Notes: generated by a model not told the origin, from the sequence alone. 64,000 nucleotides of DNA from JARRPM01 sp963792815 (GCA_963792815.1 CAWBXR010000006.1:353483-417482), one strand, 5' to 3'. Numbered from the stretch's first letter, positions 1-8,567 are shown. Program-made: numbers and translations.

Positions 1-1
1 G

Positions 2-589
2 AAGAACAATTATCGGAAGAATCCGAAAAGCCCCATCACTGCGGCGCGACCGAATCGTCCGGAATTGAATTCATTGAACCAGCGGTCCCAGACGGCTGCG
101 CGATCAGCTGCGCCAAGGCAGGTGGATGGTCGCCAGGTGCAGGGCAGCAACGGCTATGCCGGTGCCAGGGAAAAGGTCGCCCAGCGACCCGCCACAAGCG
201 TGAAGACGCCGGCCGGAACGTATGCCGGGGCCAAGCCGGGCGCCAGGGAAACGGTCGCCCAACGGCCTGCAACCAGCGTGAAGACGCCGACCGGGAGTTA
301 CGCCGGGGCCAAACGTCCCGCTACCACGGTGGCCAAACCCCAGACCACCGGCGCCCGCGACAGGGGTCGCGTTGACGCTGCGAATCGACCCACAAGTGTC
401 TCCAGGCCGGCCGCCAAACCGACGGCTTCCAGGCAGGCGTCGCCGTCACGCCCTAGCGGTCTCCAGGGCGCCGGCGGCAGCGGCAAGTCTGCGCGCGCGG
501 CCAGTGAGCGCGGCCGCCAGAGCATGTCCAAGGGCGCCAAGCGGCCAGCCAAAGGGAACATTGGCGCTAAAAAGGGGATGAAGCGATGA
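2..589 (+). CDS. C-terminal part of a low-complexity, possibly DUF3300-family protein (runs off left edge)
   Basis: The frame is open from the first base of the window to the TGA at 587-589, so this is the 3' part of a longer gene. The translation is rich in Ala, Arg, Pro, Lys, Thr and Ser, strongly basic, and ends in a Lys/Arg/Gly tail. It contains a tandem repeat with the core VAQRPATSVKTP. Its stop overlaps the start of the DUF2950 gene in ATGA, so the two are probably translationally coupled. DUF3300 proteins have such basic, disordered C-termini and often precede DUF2950 genes. That pairing, not a visible domain, is the basis of the call. No folded domain can be seen in this fragment. 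Confidence 0.5.
   Translation, partial: KNNYRKNPKSPITAARPNRPELNSLNQRSQTAARSAAPRQVDGRQVQGSNGYAGAREKVAQRPATSVKTPAGTYAGAKPGARETVAQRPATSVKTPTGSYAGAKRPATTVAKPQTTGARDRGRVDAANRPTSVSRPAAKPTASRQASPSRPSGLQGAGGSGKSARAASERGRQSMSKGAKRPAKGNIGAKKGMKR
155..298 (+). repeat. Tandem in-frame repeat (66 bp and 78 bp units)
   Basis: Two consecutive units, 155-220 and 221-298, each encode YAGA followed by VAQRPATSVKTP. The second unit carries a four-residue insertion. A third, partial unit starts with YAGAK at 299. The units differ at many third positions, so the duplication is not very recent. Confidence 0.75.
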
Positions 590-1534
590 AAAACCTTTAT
601 GGAAAAAGCCTGCGTTGGCCGGTGCTGGCAGCCCTGCTGGTACTTATAGCCACTACCTCCGCCCGGGCGCAGGACCATGCGTCCTTCGACTCCGCCGCGG
701 ACGCGGCAGCCGCCTTGATCGCGGCGCTTGAAACAAATGACGTGGCGATGCTTGGCAAGTTGCTGGGGCCGGGAAACGAGGATGTATTTTCATCCGGCGA
801 TGACGTGGCGGACGCCAATGCTCGCGCGAACTTCCTGGCGCTTTACCAGGAAAAGCACGAGCTGGTAGCCGACGGCGAGAACACGATGGTCCTGCAGGTC
901 GGCCCGGAGGACTGGCCCCTGCCCACTCCCTTTGTCGCAGGCTGACGGCAAGTGGTATGTCGACGGCGCCGCCGGTGCCGACGAGCTTATCTATCGGCGG
1001 ATCGGGCGCAACGAACTTGGCGCTATCGCCGTTTGCCGTGGCTTTGTCGACGCACAAATCGACTACGCCGCCGAGGGACACGATGGCAATGAACCGGGCA
1101 TCTTTGCCGCCAAGTTGCGCAGCGATCCCGGTGAGCATAATGGGCTGTACTGGCCGGCGGCTGAAGGCGAACCGCAAAGCCCGATCGGTGAGGCCGTTGC
1201 CAGGGCGGCGGCTGAGGGTTACCGGGCTGTAGCCGGCAAGCGTAAACCCTATCACGGTTATTACTACCGCATGCTATTTGCCCAGGGCGCCAACGCAAAT
1301 GGGGGCGCTGCGGAGTATTTCCAGGATGGCTTGTTGACCGGTGGAGTCGCACTGCTGGCATGGCCCGCGAATTACGAGGCCAGCGGCGTGATGAGTTTCA
1401 TGATCAACCAGGAGGGCGTGGTATACCAGAAGGACCTGGGCGAGGATACCGGCACCGCCGTGGAGAGCATCCAGGATTTCGATCCCGACGCCACCTGGTC
1501 TGTCGTCGAATCCGAAGACGGTGGCTCCCCTTAA
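586..1534 (+). pseudogene. DUF2950 family secreted protein, interrupted by a +1 frameshift
   Basis: The first frame (586-945) begins with a signal peptide (MKNLYGKSLRWPVLAALLVL, cleavage probably after ARA) and carries the N-terminal DUF2950 part up to WPLPTPFV. It then hits TGA at 943-945. The family continues at once in the next frame from about 938: QADGKWYVDGAAG, then RRIGRNELGAI, to the TAA at 1532-1534. Removing one base at 936-938 restores a 315-residue protein, close to the usual length of the family. The function of DUF2950 is unknown; members are exported. The extra base is either a true mutation or a sequence error. The stop codon overlaps that of the convergent alanine dehydrogenase gene in TTAA. 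Confidence 0.8.
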
Positions 1535-2649
1535 TCCGCCAGGGCCTTCCCGGCGGCTACGTATTCCAGCCCCAGATCATCCGCCACCGCCTTGTAGGTG
1601 AGCTGCCCACGGTGGACGTTCAGGCCCGCACACAGGTGCGGGTCGTCCAGCAGGGCCTGCCGATAGCCCTTGTTGGCCAGGTTCAGGGTATAGGGCAGGG
1701 TCGCATTGTTGAGCGCAAAGGTGGAAGTGCGGGCCACGGCGCCGGGCATATTGGCGACGCAGTAGTGCACGATACCCTCCTCCACATAGGTAGGCTCGGC
1801 ATGGGTGGTCGGCCGGCTGGTTTCGAAACAACCGCCCTGGTCGATGGCCACGTCCACCAGCACTGAACCGGGTTTCATGGTCCGCAGCATTTCCCGGTCC
1901 ACCAACTTGGGTGCGGCGGCGCCCGGCACCAGTACCGCCCCGATCAGCAGGTCCGCGCTGGCAACATAGCGCCCCAGGGCTTCCCGGGTGGAGTAGACGG
2001 TATTGAGCATGCAGCCGAACTGGAAATCCAGTTCCTTCAGGCGCTGCAGGGAGCGGTCCAGCACGGTCACGTGCGCTTCCATGCCCATCGCCATCCGCAC
2101 GGCATTGGTCCCCACGACCCCGCCCCCGATCACCACAACCCGCGCTGCCTCCACACCCGGCACCCCGCCGAGCAGGATACCGGAACCGCCCTGTTCCTTC
2201 TCCAGGCAGTGGGCGCCGGCCTGGACCGACATGCGTCCCGCCACCTCACTCATGGGTGACAGCAGCGGCAGGGTATTGTTGGGCCCGGTGACCGTCTCGT
2301 AGGCTATGGCAATACAACCGGAATCGAGCAGGGCCCGGGTCTGGCCCGGGTCCGGCGCCAGGTGCAGGTAGGTGAACAGCACCTGCCCCTCCCGCAACAT
2401 CTCGCATTCCGCAGGCTGGGGCTCCTTGACCTTCACCACCATCTCGGCGCGCTCAAATACTTCTGCGGCACTGGCGACGACCTCGGCACCGACTTCCCGG
2501 TACATGTCGTCGCTGAGTCCGATACCCTCCCCCGCGCCGCTTTGCACGATCACCTGGTGCCCGTGATGCACCAGCTCCAGCACGCTGCCGGTAGTCAGGC
2601 CGACGCGGTACTCATGGGTTTTTATTTCTTTCGGTACACCTAGCAACAT
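1531..2649 (-). CDS. ald: Alanine dehydrogenase
   Basis: This 372-residue enzyme has the full length of the family. It catalyses NAD-dependent oxidative deamination of L-alanine to pyruvate and ammonium in the cytoplasm. Visible marks are the N-terminal VPKEIKTHEYRVGLT, the substrate-binding KVKEPQPAE region with a catalytic lysine, LFTYLHLAPD with the active-site histidine, and a Rossmann motif VVIGGGVVGTNAV near residue 170. It lies 47 bases downstream of the methyltransferase gene on the same strand. No Lrp/AsnC-type regulator, a common partner of ald, is adjacent. Confidence 0.95.
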   Translation of the reverse strand: MLLGVPKEIKTHEYRVGLTTGSVLELVHHGHQVIVQSGAGEGIGLSDDMYREVGAEVVASAAEVFERAEMVVKVKEPQPAECEMLREGQVLFTYLHLAPDPGQTRALLDSGCIAIAYETVTGPNNTLPLLSPMSEVAGRMSVQAGAHCLEKEQGGSGILLGGVPGVEAARVVVIGGGVVGTNAVRMAMGMEAHVTVLDRSLQRLKELDFQFGCMLNTVYSTREALGRYVASADLLIGAVLVPGAAAPKLVDREMLRTMKPGSVLVDVAIDQGGCFETSRPTTHAEPTYVEEGIVHYCVANMPGAVARTSTFALNNATLPYTLNLANKGYRQALLDDPHLCAGLNVHRGQLTYKAVADDLGLEYVAAGKALAD

Positions 2650-2696
2650 GGAATTTCCTCCAAGGGGGAATCATCGATCAGTAGAGCTGTAAACAA

Positions 2697-3146
2697 CTAA
2701 AGCCAGCGCCGCACGCGCCGGCAATAATCCGGGTACTCGACCGGAAACAGGCCGCGCAACATGTCTTCTTCAGGACGGATAAACCGCGCCTCGACGATAA
2801 CGGCGAAAGCCAGTGGCACCGCCAGGGCCGAAACCACACCTACTGTTATTGCGCAGCCCAGCAGCACCGCCACCATGCCCAGGTACATGGGATTGCGGGT
2901 GTACCGGTAGATGCCATGGGTCACCAGGGCGCTCACATTGCGAAACGGAATGACATCGGTGCCGGCCCGCACAAACAGGCCATTGGCAGAGACCAGCAAC
3001 AACAATCCCACCACGATAACCACCCCTCCGACGACCTGCCCGGCCAGGCTGGTAAAGCGGACCAGGGGGTACAGTTCGTTGAGGGTAAATATGGCGATCA
3101 GCCCCAGCAAAAGCCAGACGGGTGGATAGATAACACGCTTGACCAT
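2697..3146 (-). CDS. Isoprenylcysteine carboxyl methyltransferase/PEMT-family membrane protein
   Basis: I start this 149-residue protein at the ATG of MVKRVIYPPVWL; the frame stays open upstream but overlaps the ZIP gene there. It has about four hydrophobic segments. Its C-terminal half carries the family signature GIYRYTRNPMYLG, followed by an acidic-basic motif RPEEDML and EYPDYCRRVRRWL, the SAM-binding part of the ICMT/phospholipid methyltransferase group. The methyl acceptor cannot be told from sequence, since bacterial members act on diverse lipids or small molecules. Only 17 bases separate it from the upstream ZIP gene, so the two are probably cotranscribed. Confidence 0.8.
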   Translation of the reverse strand: MVKRVIYPPVWLLLGLIAIFTLNELYPLVRFTSLAGQVVGGVVIVVGLLLLVSANGLFVRAGTDVIPFRNVSALVTHGIYRYTRNPMYLGMVAVLLGCAITVGVVSALAVPLAFAVIVEARFIRPEEDMLRGLFPVEYPDYCRRVRRWL

Positions 3147-3163
3147 GGTATGCCTCGGCTCGG

Positions 3164-4039
3164 TCAGTGATTGGGGAGATGAAAATTGGCCGGCTCCAGC
3201 GCGCCGATACCGTAGGCCAGCGCTATACCCAGCAGGAAAGCCACGGTCAGCTTGGTCCGGTCGTGGCTGTGAAAATGGACCTCGGGCAACAGGTCGCTCA
3301 GGGCGATGCAGATGAACGCGCCGGCGGAAAACGCCAGCGCCGCCGCCACCAGGTAATCCCTGTTGTCGCCCAGCGAATCCACCCCGAAATAAAACAGCAG
3401 CGCCCCCAGCGGGCACATCAGGGCGAACACCAGGTTATTGGTAGCGCGGGCGCGCCGGCTCCAGCCGCCGGCAGCCATGACCGTGGTTATCGACATGGCG
3501 TCCAGGGGTTTGTGCAGCAGGATGGCCAGGAACACGCCCACCCCCAGCAGGCCTGGGGCCCCGTCGGCGATTTCACCCTGCATCACAGCTCCCAGGGCGA
3601 TACCGTCGATCAGGGTATGCACCGCCAGACCCAGCGCTATGCCCAGCCAGCTCATGCTGTGAACAGGGCTGGCGGTACCGTGGCCATGACTGTGACCGTG
3701 ATCGTGGCCCAGGTGATGGTCGTGCAGGTCCTCTTCCTCATGGCTGAAATCGTGCTGGTGGAAATGGAACATGCGCAGCAACAGCAGCATGGTGATCAGG
3801 CCGAACATCAGCCAGCGCACCGACGTGTCCGCCGCCCCCGGCCCGCCCAGCAACGCCACGCTGTGGGGCAACAGGTGGTAAAAGGCCACGCCCAGCATCA
3901 GGCCCGAGACCAGGCTCATTGCCACCTGGGTACGGGTATGAGTCATCTTTACCCAGTTGGGCAGCAAGCCCCCCACCAGCGAGACCGCCGCGATGGCAAT
4001 GCAGTAGAGAATCAGCTGTAGCTCAGGGGCCAGGGTCAT
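3164..4039 (-). CDS. ZIP-family divalent metal transporter
   Basis: The 291-residue integral membrane protein has about eight hydrophobic segments. A histidine-rich cytoplasmic loop around residues 90-125 (HFHQHDFSHEEE, then HDHGHSHGHG) is typical of zinc carriers. The metal-site helices are visible as VHTLIDGIALGA and LLHKPLDAMSIT, matching the HxxxDG and HxxxE/D patterns of ZIP helices IV and V. It probably imports zinc, although iron or manganese cannot be excluded. It is the first gene of a leftward group with the small methyltransferase. No Zur box was recognised upstream. Confidence 0.9.
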   Translation of the reverse strand: MTLAPELQLILYCIAIAAVSLVGGLLPNWVKMTHTRTQVAMSLVSGLMLGVAFYHLLPHSVALLGGPGAADTSVRWLMFGLITMLLLLRMFHFHQHDFSHEEEDLHDHHLGHDHGHSHGHGTASPVHSMSWLGIALGLAVHTLIDGIALGAVMQGEIADGAPGLLGVGVFLAILLHKPLDAMSITTVMAAGGWSRRARATNNLVFALMCPLGALLFYFGVDSLGDNRDYLVAAALAFSAGAFICIALSDLLPEVHFHSHDRTKLTVAFLLGIALAYGIGALEPANFHLPNH

Positions 4040-4134
4040 TAAGGTTTCTTGTCTGCTAGCAAAGGCCCGCGATTATCCCACAGTCCCGCGGTCTTGTAAT
4101 TCATACCCGCCCCGAGGCGGTATTCCGAAAGACG

Positions 4135-4163
4135 TTGACAGCTAAACTAATGACCAATAGTTT
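4135..4163 (+). promoter_or_regulatory. Predicted promoter with overlapping palindromic operator for the aldehyde dehydrogenase gene
   Basis: A perfect -35 box TTGACA (4135-4140) is followed 17 bp later by a weak -10 (TAGTTT, 4158-4163). The 20-bp inverted repeat AAACTAATGACCAATAGTTT fills 4144-4163, between and over the -10 position. This layout suggests repression by a dimeric regulator, for example of the TetR family. No regulator gene is adjacent. Confidence 0.55.
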
Positions 4164-4188
4164 GTCCGGAGATTATCAGGAGTCCACC

Positions 4189-5730
4189 ATGTCGATCTAT
4201 GAACCGATAGCCTCCAGCGATGCCCGCCGGCACCTGCAACTGCGCAGCCCCGTGACCATGGAGCCCACCGGCGAGCTGGTTTGCGCCAACGCCGAGGATG
4301 TCGCTGCCGCGATTGCCAGGGCCAGGGCGGCACAACCCGCCTGGGCAAGGACATCTATGAAGGAGCGCGCGGCCATTGTGCAGCGGGCCCTGCAGATAGT
4401 GCTGGAAACCCAGGACGAGATCATCGATACGGTGGTCGCGGAGACCGGCAAGGCGCGCACCGATGCCATGAGCATGGAGATATTCTCGGTCGCGGACTCC
4501 CTGTGCTACTACGCCAAGAACGCCGAAAAATTCCTGCAACCGCGCAAGCGGCGTGTCCACGGCCTGCTGGGCATCGTCAAGCAGCTGCGGATACTCTACA
4601 AGCCGCTGGGGGTGATCGGCCTGATCACGCCCTGGAACGGGCCCTTCGTGCTGGTGATGAACCAGGCGGTCCAGGCCATCCTCGCCGGTAATACCGTCGT
4701 GGCCAAGGGCTCGGAGGTCACACCTTTTTCGGCGAAGCTGGCGGAAACCATTTTCACCCGGGCTGGTTTACCCGACGGGATTCTGCAGGTTCTGCTTGGC
4801 GACGGTGAAACCGGAGCCGCCATCGTGCGCGGCGGGGTGGACAAGATATCGTTTACCGGCAGCGTGGCCACCGGTCGCAAAGTGGCGGAAGCCTGCGCCA
4901 GCCAGCTCATTCCCTGTACCCTGGAGCTGGGGGGCAATGACGCTATGATCGTCTGCGCGGACGCGGACCTGGACCGGGCGGCGGACGGCGCCTGGCTCGG
5001 CTCCTGCATGAACACCGGCCACTACTGCTGCGGCACGGAACGCATTTATGTGGTGGCGGCGGTCTACGATGAATTCATGCGGCTGGTCCTCGACAAGGGC
5101 AAGGCCCTGCGCCAGGGACAGCAACACGGCTGGGACGAGGACGTGGGCGCCGTTTTCTGGGACCGCCAGATGGCCATTATCGAGGCCCACGTGGAAGACG
5201 CCCGGGCCAAGGGTGCCAACATCCTGATGGGCGGCCGGCGCAACCCCGACCTTCCGGGCCTCTATTACCAGCCCACGGTCATCACCGGGGTCGATAACAG
5301 CATGGACATCATGCTCCATGAGACCTTCGGCCCTGTCCTGTGCATCCAGAAGGTCGCCAGCGAAGAGGAGGCTGTCGCCCTGGCCAATGATTCGGAGTTC
5401 GGCCTCAACGGCAATGTCTGGACCAGGGACAAGGAGCGGGGTTACCAGTTGGCAGCCGCCATCGACACCGGCTCCTGCAGCGTCAACGACATGGCGGTGA
5501 GCTACGGCATTCCAGCGGCTCCCTTCGGCGGGCGCAAGAACTCCGGGGTGGGCCAGGTCAACGGCAAGAAGGGCCTGCGGGGCTACTGCCACGAAATGCC
5601 GATCGTGATCGACCGCTTCGGCGGCAAAATGCAGAATGCCTATCCCTACAGCGCCAAGAGCGCCGAGGGGATGAAAAAGCTGATGAACTTTCTCTGGGTA
5701 AAAACGCCGATCGGCCGCTGGATGAGCTAG
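4189..5730 (+). CDS. Aldehyde dehydrogenase family protein
   Basis: From the ATG at 4189, which follows an AGGAG ribosome site, the protein has 513 residues. The frame is open upstream to 4135, but that start would lie in the promoter. Family marks are TPWNGPFVLVMNQAV (cofactor region), SFTGSVATGRKVAE, LELGGND with the general-base Glu, and the catalytic Cys in GHYCCGTERIYV. The C-terminal half has HETFGPVLCIQKV and PFGGRKNSGVG. It oxidises an aldehyde to the acid with NAD(P); the substrate is unknown. The sequence around the Cys (HYCC) departs from the common GQ-C pattern. It stands alone in its transcription unit and meets proB head-on. Confidence 0.9.
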   Translation: MSIYEPIASSDARRHLQLRSPVTMEPTGELVCANAEDVAAAIARARAAQPAWARTSMKERAAIVQRALQIVLETQDEIIDTVVAETGKARTDAMSMEIFSVADSLCYYAKNAEKFLQPRKRRVHGLLGIVKQLRILYKPLGVIGLITPWNGPFVLVMNQAVQAILAGNTVVAKGSEVTPFSAKLAETIFTRAGLPDGILQVLLGDGETGAAIVRGGVDKISFTGSVATGRKVAEACASQLIPCTLELGGNDAMIVCADADLDRAADGAWLGSCMNTGHYCCGTERIYVVAAVYDEFMRLVLDKGKALRQGQQHGWDEDVGAVFWDRQMAIIEAHVEDARAKGANILMGGRRNPDLPGLYYQPTVITGVDNSMDIMLHETFGPVLCIQKVASEEEAVALANDSEFGLNGNVWTRDKERGYQLAAAIDTGSCSVNDMAVSYGIPAAPFGGRKNSGVGQVNGKKGLRGYCHEMPIVIDRFGGKMQNAYPYSAKSAEGMKKLMNFLWVKTPIGRWMS

Positions 5731-5751
5731 GGCCTCTCGTCAGGCCCTAGC
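5726..5751. terminator. Hairpin shared by convergent aldehyde dehydrogenase and proB genes
   Basis: GCTAGGGCCT, a 6-base loop, then AGGCCCTAGC: a perfect 10-bp stem. Both stop codons (TAG at 5728-5730 on plus, TAG at 5747-5749 on minus) sit inside the stem. There is no clear U-run, so termination may be weak or partly Rho-dependent. Confidence 0.5.
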
Positions 5752-6868
5752 ACAACACCAGGTTGTCGCGGTGAATCAGCTCAGCGTCCCGCAGGTAACC
5801 CAGTACGCCCTCGATCTCGCGTGATGGCCGGCCCATGATCCGGCGGGTTTCCTCGGCGTTGTAATTGACCAGGCCCCGGGCGATCTCGCGACCGTTGCCG
5901 TCCCTGCAGGACACCATCTCGCCGAGCGTGAAGTTGCCCTGCACCGCGCGCACCCCTACCGCCAGCAAACTGCGGCCCGACTCCCGCAACACCCGCACCG
6001 CCCCCTCGTCCAGCTCCAGGCTACCCTGCACCTGCACCATACCCGCCAGCCACTGCTTGCGGGCATTCTGGGGCTGTTTACCGGTGCGCAGCCAGGTGCC
6101 CACGTTGGCGCCGCCTGTAACCGCGGCAACAATACCGTCTTCGCGCCCGGAGGCAATAATGGTCTCGGTGCCGGAGCGGGCCGCGAGCCTGGCCGCGCGC
6201 AACTTGGTCACCATACCGCCGCGTCCCAGCGCGCCTCCCTCCCCGGCCATGCCGTCAAGTTGCGGGTCGTGTACGTCACAGCTTTGCAACAACTGGGCCT
6301 CGGGGTTGCGCCGGGGGTCCTCACGGTACATGCCCTGCTGGTCGGTCAACAGCAACAGGGCATCCGCATCGATAAGGTTCGCCACCAGGGCCGCCAGGGT
6401 ATCGTTGTCACCAAAGCGTATTTCGTCGGTGACCACCGTGTCATTTTCATTCACTACCGGTACCACGCCCAGTTCCAGCAGGGTTTTGAGGGTACCCCGC
6501 GCATTGAGATAGCGGTCCCGGGCGGTGACGTCGTCGTGAACCAGCAGGATCTGCGCAGTGGCGATACCGTGCTGCTTGAAAGCGTTTTCGTAGTGCTGCA
6601 CCAGCACCGACTGGCCAACCGCTGCCGCCGCCTGCAATTTGTGCAACAGGTGCGGACGGGCACTCCAGCCCAGCCTGACAATGCCGGCGGCTACCGCACC
6701 ACTGGAAACCAGCACGACTTCACATCCGCGCGCCCGCAGCTGCACCAACTGCTCAACCAGGCTGGCGATGATAACCGGGTCCAGTCCCCGCCCATCATTG
6801 GTCAGCAGCGCGCTGCCGACCTTGACGACCCAGCGCCTTGCGCCGCTTATCTCGGCCCTGTCAGACAT
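5747..6868 (-). CDS. proB: Glutamate 5-kinase
   Basis: This 373-residue cytoplasmic kinase phosphorylates L-glutamate in the first step of proline synthesis. An amino-acid-kinase domain fills about residues 1-265, with VVKVGSALLTNDG at the start, VSSGAVAAG, the VVNENDTV loop and FGDNDTLAALVA. A C-terminal PUA domain follows (about 280-365). The start lies 8 bases beyond the obgE stop, so it is the last gene of rplU-rpmA-obgE-proB, an order also found in Pseudomonas. The feedback-inhibitor region shows no obvious change. Confidence 0.97.
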   Translation of the reverse strand: MSDRAEISGARRWVVKVGSALLTNDGRGLDPVIIASLVEQLVQLRARGCEVVLVSSGAVAAGIVRLGWSARPHLLHKLQAAAAVGQSVLVQHYENAFKQHGIATAQILLVHDDVTARDRYLNARGTLKTLLELGVVPVVNENDTVVTDEIRFGDNDTLAALVANLIDADALLLLTDQQGMYREDPRRNPEAQLLQSCDVHDPQLDGMAGEGGALGRGGMVTKLRAARLAARSGTETIIASGREDGIVAAVTGGANVGTWLRTGKQPQNARKQWLAGMVQVQGSLELDEGAVRVLRESGRSLLAVGVRAVQGNFTLGEMVSCRDGNGREIARGLVNYNAEETRRIMGRPSREIEGVLGYLRDAELIHRDNLVLC

Positions 6869-6876
6869 AACGGGAC

Positions 6877-8079
6877 TCAGGGTACATATTCGACCTCCAC
6901 GTCAAAGTCGTCATCTTCGTCGTCGTCAATATCGTCGCTTCCGTCCTCACCGCGGGAACGCTGCCGCTGGCGGGCCCGGTATTCCTCGACCCGCTGCCTC
7001 GCCTCCTCCTGCATGGCGAGCTGCATTTCGCGCTCCGCCTCCGCAAGCTCCGGGTCCGCCTGCTCGGCGGCCCGCCGCTCCTCGAGGTAAATCATCATGT
7101 CGCCACACAGAGGCGCGGTTCCCTCGCCGTTGATCGCGGAGATGGCATACACCCGCCCCTCCCAGCCCAGCGCCTCCAGCAGGGCCTCGCGCCGCGCGGC
7201 AAAGGTGTCGGCATCCAGCAGGTCACTCTTGTTGAGCACCAGCCAACGCTCACGTGACGCCAGGGTGGGACTGAACCGTTCCAGCTCGCGCACGATGGAC
7301 AGGGCCGCGTCGGCGGGTTCACTGCCATCGAATGGCGCCATATCCACCAGGTGCAGCAAAATGCGGTTGCGGGTGAGGTGCTTCAGGAAGCGGATACCCA
7401 GCCCGGCCCCATCCGATGCTCCCTCGATAAGCCCGGGAATATCCGCCACCACAAAGCTCCGGTGCGCCTCGACTTTCACCACCCCCAGGTTGGGCACAAG
7501 GGTGGTAAACGGATAGTCGGCAACCTTGGGCGTGGCGGAGGAGACGGCCCGGATAAAGGTAGACTTACCGGCATTAGGCAGGCCCAGCAGGCCCACATCC
7601 GCCAGCACTTTCAGTTCCAGCTTGAGGTCCCGGTGTTCGCCCTCGCTGCCCTTGGTGGTCTGCCGCGGCGCCCGGTTGGTGCTCGACTTGAAGCGGGTAT
7701 TGCCCAGCCCGTGAAACCCGCCCTGGGCCACTATCAGCCGCTGCCCGGGCACGGACAGGTCCCCCAGCATCTCGCCGGTGTCTTCATCCAGGATGGTTGT
7801 TCCCACAGGCACCTGCAGGACGAGGTCCTCCCCGCTCTTGCCGGTCTTGTTCTGGCCGCGCCCCGATTCGCCGTTCTGGGCCCGGAACGCGCGCTGGAAG
7901 CGGAAGTCCACCATGGTGTTGAGCGAGTCATTCGCTTCCATGATGACGCTACCGCCATCCCCGCCGTCGCCGCCGTCGGGGCCGCCCTTGGGGATATACT
8001 TCTCCCGCCGGAAACTGAGGCAGCCACTGCCGCCATTACCGGCGAAAACCTTGATACTTGCCTCGTCTACGAATTTCAT
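6877..8079 (-). CDS. obgE: Obg-family GTPase (CgtA)
   Basis: This 400-residue ribosome-associated GTPase acts in late 50S assembly and in stress signalling. The Gly-rich Obg fold is at residues 1-158 (starting MKFVDEASIKVFAGNGGSGC). The G domain follows, with the P-loop GLPNAGKSTF, switch DIPGLIEGA and NKSD. The C-terminal tail is variable and highly acidic, with a run of Asp/Glu near the end (DIDDDEDDDFDVEVE). Upstream at 8080-8212 I see no strong promoter. It is separated from rpmA by a terminator and a repeat element, so it may have its own start site. Confidence 0.97.
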   Translation of the reverse strand: MKFVDEASIKVFAGNGGSGCLSFRREKYIPKGGPDGGDGGDGGSVIMEANDSLNTMVDFRFQRAFRAQNGESGRGQNKTGKSGEDLVLQVPVGTTILDEDTGEMLGDLSVPGQRLIVAQGGFHGLGNTRFKSSTNRAPRQTTKGSEGEHRDLKLELKVLADVGLLGLPNAGKSTFIRAVSSATPKVADYPFTTLVPNLGVVKVEAHRSFVVADIPGLIEGASDGAGLGIRFLKHLTRNRILLHLVDMAPFDGSEPADAALSIVRELERFSPTLASRERWLVLNKSDLLDADTFAARREALLEALGWEGRVYAISAINGEGTAPLCGDMMIYLEERRAAEQADPELAEAEREMQLAMQEEARQRVEEYRARQRQRSRGEDGSDDIDDDEDDDFDVEVEYVP

Positions 8080-8212
8080 CTTTGTTCCAATTTGTTGCTG
8101 GCCAGGTTTTTGGGACCCCCGGCTGGATTGCCAGTATATCCAAAAATTCTGGCGTGGATTATTTCAGTCGCTAAACAGAAGCCGGCTGGGGCATAGAACT
8201 TATTGCCGTTCC

Positions 8213-8537
8213 GTTCCATTCGCGGCGCAGAGCGGGGATTGCCTCGCTCCACTCCCTCGGCGTGCGCCTTCAATGTTCCGCGAGGCAATCCCCGCTCTGC
8301 ACCGCTCTAAGTTCAAATCTAAAAGGTTCATTAGCACCGCCAGTACTTTCGGCGGATTGGTTATACGCTCGATGTGAGGCAGGGGTCCGGGTGTGTTCTG
8401 GCGGAATATTAAAGGCCAGCGCCGAGGGAGTGGCGGGAGACAGCGAAGCGCTTTAAGGCTCCCAACCGACTGAGGGCACCCCGGAGGGGCGCGGCCATGG
8501 AGCCGGGACACACCCGGACTCCTGCCGACAATGGAAC
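8213..8537. repeat. MITE-like intergenic repeat, long copy (325 bp)
   Basis: The segment is bounded by imperfect 14-bp terminal inverted repeats: GTTCCATTCGCGGC at 8213-8226 and the inverse of GTTCCATTGTCGGC at 8524-8537. Inside are a perfect 21-bp inverted repeat (8227-8247 with 8280-8300), a 25-bp inverted repeat with three mismatches (8378-8402 with 8502-8526), and a 14-bp one (8249-8262 with 8420-8433). Both ends recur at 43550-43640. It fills most of the 543-base gap between obgE and rpmA. Short open frames in it look spurious. No transposase and no clear target duplication are seen. Confidence 0.75.
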
Positions 8538-8567
8538 GCCCCATCGAAGACGACAGGAATCTGCAAT

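Noticed and set aside
3167..4021. Open frame opposite the ZIP transporter gene
   Set aside because: It is antisense to a convincing membrane protein. Its Gln/His richness is a by-product of the opposite strand.
8200..8544. Minus-strand open frame of 114 codons in the obgE-rpmA gap
   Set aside because: It falls inside the inverted-repeat element, has no family resemblance, and its codons follow the repeat structure.
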